A DNA stretch of 58,574 bases from Methylibium sp. GTDB lineage: Bacteria; Pseudomonadota; Gammaproteobacteria; Burkholderiales; Burkholderiaceae_C. Shown here piece by piece: positions 1 through 8,278 of the stretch (positions within the stretch are counted from its first letter, which is position 1; every line of letters begins with the position of its first letter). The stretch lies in contig PNNH01000033.1 of NCBI GenBank assembly GCA_013824165.1, positions 1 through 58,574 of the forward strand. Direction: 5' to 3'. The notes beneath the pieces are model-generated. The model was not told the DNA's origin, made no database searches, and saw only the letters and a program-made list of their open reading frames with translations. Position numbers and translations under genes: made by a program.

Positions 1-446
1 TCGCTGGCGCGCACCAGCTCGGTGATCACCGCGGCGTTCTCGAAGCCCTTGCCGGTGTCCCAGGGACGGCCGGTCTTCTTGGCCTCGTTCTGCAAATCGC
101 GGCGCGTCATGTCCAGGCCCGCGGCATAGCCCCACACGGCGGCCTTGGCCGCTTCGGGCGTGACCTTGAACACCGGCGCGCCGATGGCGACCACCAGCTC
201 CATCTCGTAGTGATAGTTCTTGGTGCCGGGCGGGTAAGGGATGGTCGAGCCCGAAGGCACGAGCGCATTGGCCGGCTTGGTGAAGTAGAACGGCGGCTCG
301 CGGTCAGGGTCGCCGCCCATCTCGCGGGCATGCGCCGCGTAGTTGCGGCCGACACAGAAGATGCGCGAGACCGCATAGCGCTGGCGGCTGCCGCGCACGG
401 GCACGCTGGGCTGGGGCTCGGGAGGGAAGACGTATTCGGTGCTCAT
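1..446 (-). CDS. Fumarylacetoacetate hydrolase family protein (partial, C-terminus outside window)
   Basis: About 148 N-terminal residues are visible; the gene continues beyond base 1. The segment RIFCVGRNYAAHAREMG near residue 28, then FYFTKPANALVPSG and YHYEMELVVAIG, is the conserved start of the FAH/fumarylpyruvate hydrolase fold, in which the E-x-E region binds a divalent metal. Members hydrolyse fumarylpyruvate- or acylpyruvate-type substrates in aromatic catabolism or act as oxaloacetate decarboxylases, in the cytoplasm. The substrate cannot be told from this fragment. The chosen ATG (446) has GGAAG about 7 bases upstream; an in-frame ATG at 461 would add five residues. The gene is divergent from rlpA. 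Confidence 0.85.
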   Translation of the reverse strand, partial: MSTEYVFPPEPQPSVPVRGSRQRYAVSRIFCVGRNYAAHAREMGGDPDREPPFYFTKPANALVPSGSTIPYPPGTKNYHYEMELVVAIGAPVFKVTPEAAKAAVWGYAAGLDMTRRDLQNEAKKTGRPWDTGKGFENAAVITELVRAS

Positions 447-574
447 GGTCTGGGCTTCCATGCGGAGATGACTCGAAAGGAGGCGCCAGCATAAGCGCAG
501 CCTGCCAGCGAAGGGCTGTGGCGACTACCGATGCTGCGCCACGCGCGTGCGCAGGGCGGCTACCATCGGCGCCG

Positions 575-1648
575 ATGACTGCCCCGACCCGCGCCCCACT
601 GGCCCAGGCCGCCGCAATGCTGGCTCTGTTGGCCCTGCTCGGCGGCTGCGCCACGCGCGCGCCGGCACCAGCGCCCAGCGCGCCCGCCCCCGCACCCTTC
701 CCCTACGACAAGGACGGCCCCGGCGCCAATCCTCCGCCCGAACTGCACAAGGTGCCCGACGCGGCGCCGCGCCTGGAGCCCATCCGCCGGGGCGGCCCCA
801 ACAAGCCCTTTGAGGTGCTGGGCCAGCGCTATGAGCCGGTCACCGAGGACAAGCCGCTGGTGGAGCGCGGCCTGGCCTCCTGGTACGGCCGCAAGTTCCA
901 CGGCCGACCGACCTCCAGCGGCGAGGTCTACAACATGTACGCGATGACGGCCGCGCATCCGACCATGCCCATCCCCAGCTATGCGCGGGTGCGCAACCCG
1001 AAGAACGGCCGCGAGGTGATCGTGCGCATCAACGACCGCGGACCCTTCCACAGTGGCCGCGTCATCGACCTCAGCTACACCGCCGCGCTGAAGCTGGACC
1101 TGCTGCGCGGCGTGGCGCCGGTGGAGCTGGAGCGCATCACGTTTGAAGACATCCGCAGCGGCGCCTGGCTGCGCGGACGTGGCGAGACGCCGCCAGGGCT
1201 GGGCATCGAGCCGCAGGAGCCCCCGCCGGTGTTTGTCGCCAGCAGCGCCAGCGGCGCGCCGGAGCGCAGCACGACGCAGACCACGCCGAGCCTGCCGACC
1301 ACAACAGCAAGACCTGACCCCGCGGCGCTGCTCGGCGAACCGACTCAAGCGGCGGCCCCGTCATCGCCATCGACCGCGCCGGCGCCAGTGCCACTGACGC
1401 AGGCCAAGATCGCACCCGGCTTTTGGGTGCAGCTCGGCGCCTTTGCCAAGCTGGACAGCGCCGAGAGGCTGCGCGAGCAGGTGGCCCAGAGTGCGGAAGC
1501 CTTCAGCCCGCTGCTGACCGTGGTGCGCGAAGCTTCGCTGCACCGGCTGCAAGCCGGGCCCTATGCCAGCCGCGAGCAGGCGAGTGCGGCGGCATCGCAG
1601 CTGCGCGCGGCGATGGCGCTCAGGGCGGTGGTGGTGGAGCGACGCTGA
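575..1648 (+). CDS. rlpA: RlpA family septal ring lytic transglycosylase lipoprotein with SPOR domain
   Basis: 357 residues. The ATG at 575 is preferred over an upstream in-frame start (518) because it directly gives a lipoprotein signal peptide ending in the lipobox LLGGC (Cys25). A proline/alanine-rich linker follows, then the RlpA double-psi beta-barrel from about residue 95 (GLASWYGRKFHGRPTSSGE, later INDRGPFHSGRVIDLS with the catalytic Asp), a second low-complexity linker, and a C-terminal SPOR domain (FWVQLGAFAKLDSAERLREQ) that binds denuded septal peptidoglycan. RlpA cleaves naked glycan strands during cell separation at the outer-membrane side of the septum. The 3' end overlaps the convergent MFS gene by 29 bp. 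Confidence 0.93.
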   Translation: MTAPTRAPLAQAAAMLALLALLGGCATRAPAPAPSAPAPAPFPYDKDGPGANPPPELHKVPDAAPRLEPIRRGGPNKPFEVLGQRYEPVTEDKPLVERGLASWYGRKFHGRPTSSGEVYNMYAMTAAHPTMPIPSYARVRNPKNGREVIVRINDRGPFHSGRVIDLSYTAALKLDLLRGVAPVELERITFEDIRSGAWLRGRGETPPGLGIEPQEPPPVFVASSASGAPERSTTQTTPSLPTTTARPDPAALLGEPTQAAAPSSPSTAPAPVPLTQAKIAPGFWVQLGAFAKLDSAERLREQVAQSAEAFSPLLTVVREASLHRLQAGPYASREQASAAASQLRAAMALRAVVVERR

Positions 1649-2942
1649 GCGGCGGCACGCCGGCCGGGCCATCCAAGCCACCGCGGCGGCGCACGATCAG
1701 GCCTGCGCTTGCGTGCAGCAGCGCCCAGCTGGTACCAAGCAGTGCTGCGGTGGCAAACAGCGCGGCGCCGCCGTACCGGTCCAGCACCCAGGCGCCAGAC
1801 AGCGGCGCCAGCAGCACCATCATCTGCTGCGCCGCCTGCATGGCCGCCGTGGCCTGACCCATGGTCTGGCCATGCCGGCGGCTCATGTAGATGTTCATCG
1901 TGATGGCAAAGCTGGCGCTGCACAGCCCGCTGCAGAAGAAAGCTGCCGGCAGCAGCCAGACCCATTGTGCGGGTGGCGCTACCAGCAGCACCGCGGCGAA
2001 CAGGCCGAAGCAGAACATCTGCGCCAGCATCGGCACCAGCACCTCACCCTCACCGCCGCGCAGGCGCGCCGCCAGGCCGCTGCGTAAGATCAGCAGCCCG
2101 GCCAGGAGATTTCCCACGCCACCGCTGGCCACCAGGCTGCCCAGCAGCGCCTTGTCCAGGCCCTGTCGCTGCAGCACCAGCGGCAGCAGATTGCCGGCCA
2201 TGAACACCGCCGCCGCGAAGCCTGCGGCCAAGCTCAGCAGAGGCAGCAGTGAGGACAGGCGCGCCTGCGGCGGGGCTGGCTCGCTCTGCGGCCCCGGCGT
2301 TGCCCTCTTCGACGCATCAACGCGGCGCTGGCGCACAGCCGACAGCACCGGCCACAGCACGGCAGCCGCCGCCAGCGCACAGGCCACCGAAGCCCACAGC
2401 GCCGTCGCCTCGCCAAAGCGGCTGGCCAATCCCGCGCCGATCAAAGGCGCCAGCACCTTGGCCGCACTGCCCACCATGCTGAGCTGGGCATAGAAGGCAT
2501 TGCGCTGCTCGGCCGGCGTCAGCTGCACAGCCAGCACCTGCACGGCCGGCGCCGTCATCGCGCCCAGCACCGAGCGTCCCGCCGCCAGCGCCAGCAGCCA
2601 GGCCCAGGAAGGTTGGGCGATCAGCGCGATCAAGGCCAAGGTAAGCACGGTCCGCCCCAGCAGCGAGGCCAGCAGACCCGGCCCCGCCCAGCCGCGGTCG
2701 CAGCAACGGCCCAGCCAGGGCGAGACCAGCATGCCGGGCAGTACCAAGGTGGCCGACAGCAGCGCCATGAAGCTGGCGCTCACCTGCTGCTGGTAGGCAG
2801 CCAGCATCAGGATGGCCAGAAAGTCGATCCAGTTGCCGAACATGGCCAGGCCGTCGGCCAGCAGCAGGCGCCGGCCCAGGCCGGCAACAGGCCTGTCCAG
2901 CGGCGGCGCCTCAGCGAGGCCTTCGTTCAGCGTGGCTGACAT
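1620..2942 (-). CDS. MFS transporter (EntS/MFS_3-like exporter)
   Basis: 440 residues with about 12 hydrophobic segments, beginning around LLLADGLAMFGNWIDFLAILMLAAYQQ and including the typical loop between helices 2 and 3 (SPWLGRCCDRGWAG). The overall pattern matches the MFS branch that contains EntS-like siderophore or drug exporters; the substrate is not predictable. The start at 2942 was chosen because it lies 11 bp after the stop of the ribbon-helix-helix gene, making a two-gene operon. An open frame extends further upstream but runs through that gene in another frame. The 3' end overlaps rlpA by 29 bp tail to tail. Confidence 0.88.
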   Translation of the reverse strand: MSATLNEGLAEAPPLDRPVAGLGRRLLLADGLAMFGNWIDFLAILMLAAYQQQVSASFMALLSATLVLPGMLVSPWLGRCCDRGWAGPGLLASLLGRTVLTLALIALIAQPSWAWLLALAAGRSVLGAMTAPAVQVLAVQLTPAEQRNAFYAQLSMVGSAAKVLAPLIGAGLASRFGEATALWASVACALAAAAVLWPVLSAVRQRRVDASKRATPGPQSEPAPPQARLSSLLPLLSLAAGFAAAVFMAGNLLPLVLQRQGLDKALLGSLVASGGVGNLLAGLLILRSGLAARLRGGEGEVLVPMLAQMFCFGLFAAVLLVAPPAQWVWLLPAAFFCSGLCSASFAITMNIYMSRRHGQTMGQATAAMQAAQQMMVLLAPLSGAWVLDRYGGAALFATAALLGTSWALLHASAGLIVRRRGGLDGPAGVPPLSVAPPPPP

Positions 2943-2953
2943 GGCTGCGGACT

Positions 2954-3154
2954 TCAGCGGCGCCGCATCGCGCCTTCGAGCGCAGACACGTCGAACAGCG
3001 AACTCTGCGTCAGCGCATGCTTGGCCGCGTACTGGCGCATGAAGTCGCGCAGCACCTCGGCTGCGGCAAAGCCCTGGCGCTGGCAGGCCTGCACAAAGGC
3101 CTCGCGCAACTCGGTCTCGACACGAATGCGCATGCCGGCATCCTTGGTGCTCAT
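2954..3154 (-). CDS. Small ribbon-helix-helix-type DNA-binding protein, putative autorepressor
   Basis: 66 residues. After a short lead the sequence MRIRVETELREAFVQACQRQGF reads as a beta strand followed by helix 1, a turn and helix 2, as in the ribbon-helix-helix (MetJ/Arc/RelB-like) fold. The start at 3154 has AGGAG 8 bases upstream; an in-frame upstream ATG would place the start inside the palindrome at 3184-3203. No toxin gene lies next to it: the downstream partner is an MFS exporter 11 bp away. It may therefore be an orphan RelB-like antitoxin or, more likely here, the repressor of its own exporter operon. Fold assignment is by eye. Confidence 0.7.
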   Translation of the reverse strand: MSTKDAGMRIRVETELREAFVQACQRQGFAAAEVLRDFMRQYAAKHALTQSSLFDVSALEGAMRRR

Positions 3155-3183
3155 CGGGGGCTCTCCTGGCTTGAATGAAGAAT

Positions 3184-3203
3184 GGATACACATATGTGTA
3201 TCC
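3184..3203. promoter_or_regulatory. Perfect 20-bp palindrome, probable operator of the RHH-MFS operon
   Basis: GGATACACATATGTGTATCC is a perfect dyad 30 bp upstream of the RHH start codon. RHH proteins are dimers binding short symmetric sites upstream of their own gene, so autoregulation is the simplest reading (inference). Confidence 0.65.
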
Positions 3204-3277
3204 AACTGACATTCATGCTATCCGGGGCTGGGAAAAGCGCGAAACGGCTACACAGCCGGTGCCGCTCGCGCCGTCAC

Positions 3278-3865
3278 TCACGCGCCCCGCCGCCCCAAGT
3301 CGGCGGCCTGCGTCAGCCAGCGCTGGCGCTGTGCCAAAGAGCTCTTGATCAGCGGTGCGAACTCGCTGATGCGCACCGGCGCGATGCCGCAGAACTCGAG
3401 AACCGCCAACTTCATCATGCGGTGCGCCGGGGCGCCCTGCCACCAGCGGAAGTACCAGCCGGGCGTGTCCATGCTGACCAGCAGCCGCGCGCTGCGGCCT
3501 TTCAACAGGCGCTCGGGCAGTGACTGGCCCTTGCTGTAGCGGAAGGCAAAGCCCGGCTGCAGCAGCCGGTCGAGCAGACCCTTGAGTCGCGCCGGAACCG
3601 AGCCCCACCACACCGGATAGACCCAGACCAGATGCTCGGCACGTCGCAGTTGCTGCTGCAGCGCTTGCAGGTCAGCTTCCAATGCCGGTTCCTGCCCGTG
3701 ACCGTCGGGCAGGTCGACGCTAAAGCACAGGGCGCTGAGCTGGACCAGCTCGACCGTGTGGCCTGCGGCTGAGGCTGCGGTGGCGTACTCGTGGGCCAGC
3801 GCGGCGCAGAAGCTATTCGCCTTGGGGTTCCCGTTAACGACGAGGATGCGTTTGGACTTGTTCAT
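3278..3865 (-). CDS. NAD(P)H-dependent flavin oxidoreductase (KefF/MdaB/NQO-type quinone reductase)
   Basis: 195 residues. The flavodoxin-like start MNKSKRILVVNGNPKANSFCAAL contains the FMN/FAD phosphate-binding loop (NGNPKANS), and LVWVYPVWWGSVPARLKGLLDRLLQPGFAF is the diagnostic segment of the NQO1/KefF/MdaB family. These flavoenzymes carry out two-electron reduction of quinones or electrophiles in the cytoplasm. The gene lies directly downstream of a merR gene in the same orientation, with a MerR-type promoter in between, so induction by quinones or other electrophiles is likely (inference). The ATG is almost at the predicted transcription start, so the message may be leaderless. Confidence 0.88.
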   Translation of the reverse strand: MNKSKRILVVNGNPKANSFCAALAHEYATAASAAGHTVELVQLSALCFSVDLPDGHGQEPALEADLQALQQQLRRAEHLVWVYPVWWGSVPARLKGLLDRLLQPGFAFRYSKGQSLPERLLKGRSARLLVSMDTPGWYFRWWQGAPAHRMMKLAVLEFCGIAPVRISEFAPLIKSSLAQRQRWLTQAADLGRRGA

Positions 3866-3872
3866 GCGCCCA

Positions 3873-3903
3873 GTCTTGCGTCTGCCCCATGGGGCAGAGT
3901 CAA
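3873..3903 (-). promoter_or_regulatory. MerR-type promoter with 19-bp spacer and 18-bp palindrome
   Basis: On the minus strand TTGACT (-35, 3903-3898) and CAAGAC (-10, 3878-3873) are 19 bp apart, the overlong spacing that MerR activators correct by DNA distortion. The spacer holds the perfect palindrome TCTGCCCCATGGGGCAGA (3881-3898). The -35 box overlaps the stop codon of the merR gene. Confidence 0.8.
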
Positions 3904-4307
3904 GCGCTCTCTGGGCTTTCGTCGCAATCCAACGCCACCTGGCCGCTGCGCAGCAGCGCTTCACAGGCGGCGAGCTGGAAATCCTGCTCCTCCAGGTGCT
4001 GCCGTTCGCGAGCCAGCGCGGCACGCTTGCCCTGCACGGCGGCAAGCAGCCGGTCGAGCTCGGGCTGCCCAGCTGGCCCCGGGGCCAGCACCAGCGCGCG
4101 CAGCTCTTGCAGCTTGAAACCCACACGCTGCGCCTGGCGAATCAGCAGCACCGCTTTTTCGTGGCTGCGCTCGTAGATGCGATAGCTGCCCTGCCGGCGC
4201 GGCTTCGGCAGCAGGCCCATGGCCTCGTACAGGCGCAGGGCCTTGGGGCTGGCGCCAGTGCGGCGCGCGAGCTCGCCGATGCGCCAGGGCGGGGAAGGCG
4301 CCGTCAT
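3900..4307 (-). CDS. MerR family transcriptional regulator
   Basis: 135 residues. The N-terminal winged helix-turn-helix is clear: RIGELARRTGASPKALRLYEAMGLL followed by the wing (GSYRIYERSHEKAVLLIRQAQRVGFKLQEL). A coiled-coil dimerisation helix occupies about residues 80-125. The short C-terminus has no obvious metal-binding Cys cluster, so an organic or redox effector is more likely than a metal. The start overlaps the stop of the upstream CoA-transferase (ATGA at 4304-4307), indicating translational coupling. Its likely target is the promoter immediately 3' of its own stop codon. Confidence 0.92.
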   Translation of the reverse strand: MTAPSPPWRIGELARRTGASPKALRLYEAMGLLPKPRRQGSYRIYERSHEKAVLLIRQAQRVGFKLQELRALVLAPGPAGQPELDRLLAAVQGKRAALARERQHLEEQDFQLAACEALLRSGQVALDCDESPESA

Positions 4308-5503
4308 GGCCGTGACTTCAGCGGGTCCAGCAGCTCGGCGTTGTGCTCGCCCAGACCGGGCGCCAGCGAGCGAATCGCCCCCGGCGTCTCGCTCAGCTTG
4401 GGCACGATGCCCGGCACGTCGAGCGCCAGGCCCGACGCGGTGACGATGCGCTCGATCATCCCCCGCGCCTTGTAGTGCGGGTCTTCGGCGATGTCGCGGG
4501 CCGTGTAGATGCGGCCCACCGGCACGCGCACGGCCTGCAGCGTGTCGACCACCTCGCTGACCGGGCGCTGCACGGTCCAGGCGGTGATGGCGGCGTCGAG
4601 TTCATCGACGCGCGCAGCACGGCCGGCGTTGCCGGCCAGCGCGGGATCATTGCCCAGATCGTCGCGGCCGATGGCCGTCATCAGGCGCTTGAAGATCGAA
4701 TCGCCGTTGCCGCCGATCACCACCTGGCCGTCAGCGCAGCGATAGGCATTGCTGGGCGCGATGCCAGGCAGGGCCGAGCCGGCGGGCTCGCGCACTGCGC
4801 CGAAGGCGCTGAACTCCGGCAGCAGCGACTCCATGCAGTTGAAGACCGATTCGTACAGCGCCACATCCACCACCTGGCCGCGGCCGGTTTTCTGGCGCGC
4901 CTGCAGCGCCAGCAGCACACCGATCACGCCATGCAACGCGGCCAGTGTGTCGCCCAGGCTGACGCCGGCGCGCACCGGCGGCCGGCCAGGCTCACCCATC
5001 AGATGGCGCAGGCCGCCCATAGCCTCGGCCACCACGGCGAAGCCAGGCAGGTCGCGATACGGGCCGGTCTGGCCATAGCCGCTGATGCGCAGCATGATCA
5101 GGCGCGGGTTGGCGGCGGCGAGCGTCTCGTAGCTCATGCCCCAGTCTTCCATCAGCCCTGGGCGGAAGTTCTCGATCAGCACATCGGCCTCGGCGGCCAG
5201 CTGGCGCGCGATGGCGCGGTCAGCCTCTTCGCGCAGATCCAGCGTGACGCTCTTCTTGTTGCGGCTCTGCACTTGCCACCAGACACTCTCGCCGTTATGC
5301 AGCAGGCGCCATTGGCGCAATGGATCGCCGCTGCCGGGCGGCTCCACCTTGATGACCTCGGCGCCAAAGTCCCCCAGCGTCTTGCCGGAGAAAGGGCCGG
5401 CGATCAGCTGGCCCAGCTCCAGCACCTTGAGGCCGGCCAGCGGGCCGGCAGCGAGGGAGGCGGCAGCGTCATCATCTGGGACGGTGGTGGTGAATGCGGT
5501 CAT
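4304..5503 (-). CDS. CaiB/BaiF family CoA-transferase
   Basis: 399 residues, normal length for class III CoA-transferases. Features are LAGLKVLELGQLIAGPFSGKTLGDFGAEVIKVEPPGSGDPLR at the N-terminus, the NKKSVTLDLR segment, LIENFRPGLMEDWG, and GVSLGDTLAALHG, where the Asp (about residue 185) is the expected catalytic residue forming the aspartyl-CoA thioester. The family moves CoA between carboxylic acids such as succinate, mesaconate or formate/oxalate; the acceptor is not identifiable. The gene overlaps the upstream LysR gene and downstream merR by 4 bp each, so all three form one transcript. Confidence 0.92.
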   Translation of the reverse strand: MTAFTTTVPDDDAAASLAAGPLAGLKVLELGQLIAGPFSGKTLGDFGAEVIKVEPPGSGDPLRQWRLLHNGESVWWQVQSRNKKSVTLDLREEADRAIARQLAAEADVLIENFRPGLMEDWGMSYETLAAANPRLIMLRISGYGQTGPYRDLPGFAVVAEAMGGLRHLMGEPGRPPVRAGVSLGDTLAALHGVIGVLLALQARQKTGRGQVVDVALYESVFNCMESLLPEFSAFGAVREPAGSALPGIAPSNAYRCADGQVVIGGNGDSIFKRLMTAIGRDDLGNDPALAGNAGRAARVDELDAAITAWTVQRPVSEVVDTLQAVRVPVGRIYTARDIAEDPHYKARGMIERIVTASGLALDVPGIVPKLSETPGAIRSLAPGLGEHNAELLDPLKSRP

Positions 5504-6417
5504 GGCGTGGAGAGCTGGGAGAAATGGGTCTTCAAGGCCTGGATGGCGTGGCGCACCTTGGCGGGCTGGGCGTCGCGCTGCGGCGTCAGTGCCCAGACCG
5601 GCAGGCTGGGCAGCTGCCAGCTGCTCATCAGCCGCAGCAGTCGGCCGGCCTGCACCGCCTCGTCCACATCGCTGGGGCTGAGCATGGCCAGGCCGAGGCC
5701 GGCTTCGCAGAGCTGCTGCAGGCTGAACTGATTGTTGCTGCTGACACGCGGCTCGATACGCAGCTTTTGGGCCTGCTGGCCTGGCGCCACGTCCGGCTTG
5801 GTGAGCAGGTCCAGCAGGCGCGGACTTTCGGTGTCAGCACCGATGGCCAGCCAGTCGTGCTGGCCCAGCGCCTCCAGCGTGGCGGGCGCACCATGGCGGG
5901 CCAGATAGGCGGGCGCCGCGTAGAGCGCCAGACTCTTCTCGCCGATCTTCTGCGCCACCCAGGGGCTGTCGGGCAGGCGGCCGTAGCGCACCGCCAGGTC
6001 GATGCGCAAGGCCAGCAGGTCGCTGAAGCCGTCGTCCACCTCCAGGTGCAGGCGCAGGCCAGGGTTGGCGCTCAGCAGCGGCGCCAGCGCCGGCCCGAGG
6101 TGCCGGGCAAAGCCCACGACCGCAGCCACGCGCAGCTCGCCCTCGGGCGCATCGCGCATCTGCAGCAGCTGCAACTGGGCCTGCTGCGCGGCGGCCAGCA
6201 TCGCGGCGCAGCCCTCGTGAAAACGCGCGCCAGCCGGCGTCAGCGCCAGGCGCCGGGTGGAGCGGTGCAGCAGGGTCACGCCCATATCGCGCTCCAGCGC
6301 CCGCACCTGCTGGCTGACCGCCGAGGTGGTGGTCTTGAGCTTCTTGGCGGCGGCCACGAAGCTGCCCTGCTCCACCACGGTGGCAAGCACGGCCATGCGT
6401 TTGAGCTGGTCCAGCAT
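5500..6417 (-). CDS. LysR family transcriptional regulator
   Basis: 305 residues. The winged HTH is at residues 5-65 (LKRMAVLATVVEQGSFVAAAKKLKTTTSAVSQQVRALERDMG), followed by the periplasmic-binding-protein-like effector domain to about residue 300. It is divergent from the NAD(P)-binding protein gene at 6576, with a 158-bp shared intergenic region, the classic arrangement for a LysR target. It also heads an overlapping run with the CoA-transferase and merR, so it may control both directions. The closest general relatives are CrgA/DmlR-like LysRs (by sequence feel only). Confidence 0.92.
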   Translation of the reverse strand: MLDQLKRMAVLATVVEQGSFVAAAKKLKTTTSAVSQQVRALERDMGVTLLHRSTRRLALTPAGARFHEGCAAMLAAAQQAQLQLLQMRDAPEGELRVAAVVGFARHLGPALAPLLSANPGLRLHLEVDDGFSDLLALRIDLAVRYGRLPDSPWVAQKIGEKSLALYAAPAYLARHGAPATLEALGQHDWLAIGADTESPRLLDLLTKPDVAPGQQAQKLRIEPRVSSNNQFSLQQLCEAGLGLAMLSPSDVDEAVQAGRLLRLMSSWQLPSLPVWALTPQRDAQPAKVRHAIQALKTHFSQLSTP

Positions 6418-6456
6418 CGGGTGGGTCGGTTCCGGCTTTTTGGAAGTCTTTGTGTA

Positions 6457-6468
6457 GTTTATCTAAAC
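6457..6468. promoter_or_regulatory. Short inverted repeat GTTTA-TC-TAAAC, candidate LysR box
   Basis: A 5-bp inverted repeat with 2-bp spacer lies in the LysR/NAD(P)-binding gene divergent region, 39 bp from the LysR start. Size and position fit a LysR recognition half-site pair. There is no functional evidence. Confidence 0.35.
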
Positions 6469-6575
6469 AGAGCTGGATGATTTTGAGGACTTACCGCAGC
6501 ACTGTGAAGTTCTTAGAGTTGAGTCCATCGCAACACCCGCTCGCCAAACCGAGCGCAACCCTGAAAGGATTCCCC

Positions 6576-7226
6576 ATGAAAGTCGCCCTGATCGGACCCA
6601 CCGGCTTCGTTGGCAGCGCCGTGCTGCAGGAACTGCTGGCGCGCGGCCACGAGGTGGTCGCGCTGGCCCGCAACCCGGCCAAGCTGCCGGCGCAAGAGCG
6701 CGTGAGCGTCGTGCAGGCCGATGTGCTGGATGCCGCCCAGGTGGCGGCCGCCGTGCGCGGCAGCGACGCGGTGGTCAGCGCCTACAACCCGGGCTGGGAC
6801 AACCCGGACCTCTACAACGAGTTCCTCAAGGGCACGCAGACCACCTTCGCGGGTGTTAAGGCCGCCGGGCTGAAGCGCTTGCTGATGGTGGGCGGCGCCG
6901 GCAGCCTGTATGCAGCGCCAGGCGTGCAGCTGGTGGACACTCCGCAGTTCCCGGCCGAGTGGAAGACCGGCGCGCTGGCCGCGCGCGAGGCGCTGAACCT
7001 GATCAAGCAGGAGAGCAGCCTGGACTGGACCTTCCTGTCACCGGCCGTGTTTCTGGACCCGGGTGAGCGCCGTGGCAGCTACCGCCTGGGCGAGGATTCG
7101 CCGGTGATGGACACCGACCCGGCCAAAGGCCCGGCGCACATCTCGGTGGCCGATCTGGCCGTGGCCATCGTCGATGAGCTGGAGACGCCGCGCCACATCC
7201 AGCGCCGCTTCACTGTCGGCTACTAA
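6576..7226 (+). CDS. NAD(P)-dependent oxidoreductase of the NmrA/YwnB-like atypical SDR group
   Basis: 216 residues. The Rossmann start MKVALIGPTGFVGSAVLQELLARGHEVVALARNPAKL has the GxTGxxG-type dinucleotide loop, and residues to about 60 give the usual DVLDAAQVAAAV segment. There is no YxxxK catalytic pair of classical SDRs, which fits the NAD(P)H-binding, YwnB/BVR-B-like atypical group. The start at 6576 has AAAGGA 7 bases upstream; a longer in-frame extension has no ribosome site. It is divergent from a LysR gene that probably regulates it. The physiological substrate is unknown. Confidence 0.88.
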   Translation: MKVALIGPTGFVGSAVLQELLARGHEVVALARNPAKLPAQERVSVVQADVLDAAQVAAAVRGSDAVVSAYNPGWDNPDLYNEFLKGTQTTFAGVKAAGLKRLLMVGGAGSLYAAPGVQLVDTPQFPAEWKTGALAAREALNLIKQESSLDWTFLSPAVFLDPGERRGSYRLGEDSPVMDTDPAKGPAHISVADLAVAIVDELETPRHIQRRFTVGY

Positions 7227-7251
7227 GAGCGGCTCACAGCAGGGGCCGCTC
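7227..7251. terminator. Hairpin between convergent genes (possible bidirectional terminator)
   Basis: Arms GAGCGGC (7227-7233) and GCCGCTC (7245-7251) with an 11-base loop lie exactly between two convergent stop codons. There is no T-tract on either strand, so it would be weak or Rho-assisted. Confidence 0.35.
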
Positions 7252-8104
7252 AGGCGGCCTTCTGCTCCAGCACGAAGTTGGCGCCGTCGTAGAGGCCCAG
7301 CTTGTCGACCAGATAGGGCATGCACTGCTGCAGCTCGTCGTGCAGCGTGAAGGGCGGATTGGCGATGAAGATGCCGCTGCCCAGCATGCCGAAACCGCGC
7401 TCGTCGGGCTGGGTGACGGTCAGGCGCACATGCAGCCAGCCCTTCTTGGCCGCGGCGTCGGCCGAGGCCTTCAGGCGCTGGGCCAGCTGGGTACTTTCCA
7501 GCAGCGCGAGCTGCGGATACCAGATGATGAACACGGTGTCGGCAAAGCGCTGCAGGCCCTCTCTCAGCGCAGCCAGCACCTTGGCGTAGTCGGTCTTGAT
7601 CTCGTAGGACGGGTCCATCAGCACCACCGCGCGGCGCGAGGGCGGCGGCAGCTCGCCCTTGAGCGAGGCGAAGCCGTCCTTGTCGCTGACATGGGTGTTG
7701 GGCCGCGTGGCCAGATAGCTTTCGAGGATGCGGAAGTCGGTGGGGTGGAGCTCGAACACGCGCAGCCGGTCCTGCTCGCGCATCAGCAGATTGGCGATGG
7801 CGGGCGAGCCAGGGTACTGGCGCAGCTGGCCATCGGTGTTGAACTGGCGCACCAGATCCACATAGCTTTCCAGCGGCTCGGGCAGGTCCTTGCGGTCGTA
7901 CAGGCGCGCGATGCCGCTGCTGTACTCACCCTTCTTCTGCGCATAGCGGCCTTCGATCGAATAGCCGCCGGCACCGGCGTGGGTGTCGATCAAGGTATAG
8001 GGCTTTTCCTTCTCGCCCATATAGCGCAGCACCCGCGACAGGATCAGGTGCTTGAGGACATCGGCATGGTTGCCGGCATGAAAGGCGTGGCGATAAGCGA
8101 GCAT
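7250..8104 (-). CDS. rlmJ: 23S rRNA (adenine(2030)-N6)-methyltransferase
   Basis: 284 residues, compared with about 280 in E. coli RlmJ. The diagnostic N-terminus MLAYRHAFHAGNHADVLKHLIL fixes the start at 8104. TLIDTHAGAGGYSIEG is the SAM-binding loop region and MDPSYE near residue 165 is the catalytic motif (D/N-PP-Y variant, here DPSY) used for N6-adenine methylation of 23S rRNA A2030. It is a cytoplasmic, single-gene housekeeping unit, convergent with the NAD(P)-binding gene and divergent from the Old Yellow Enzyme gene. Confidence 0.95.
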   Translation of the reverse strand: MLAYRHAFHAGNHADVLKHLILSRVLRYMGEKEKPYTLIDTHAGAGGYSIEGRYAQKKGEYSSGIARLYDRKDLPEPLESYVDLVRQFNTDGQLRQYPGSPAIANLLMREQDRLRVFELHPTDFRILESYLATRPNTHVSDKDGFASLKGELPPPSRRAVVLMDPSYEIKTDYAKVLAALREGLQRFADTVFIIWYPQLALLESTQLAQRLKASADAAAKKGWLHVRLTVTQPDERGFGMLGSGIFIANPPFTLHDELQQCMPYLVDKLGLYDGANFVLEQKAA

Positions 8105-8278
8105 GTACGCACTGTAGCGCGTGGGCTGCAAAGGCGCGGCAGTCTACGCAATCGCCTGACGGTCCGGACAGGCGCCGGAGATGCTGCTGCGCCCTGGGGC
8201 TGTCGCGCGCCGGACGGCGCGGCATAGTCTGGCTTTGTATGCTGGATCCCCTATCCGACCATCCGACTCATTGTCTCC

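Noticed and set aside
4343-6480. Long His/Gln-rich plus-strand frames opposite the CaiB and LysR genes
   Set aside because: Composition typical of antisense reading of GC-rich genes; both minus-strand genes have complete family motifs.
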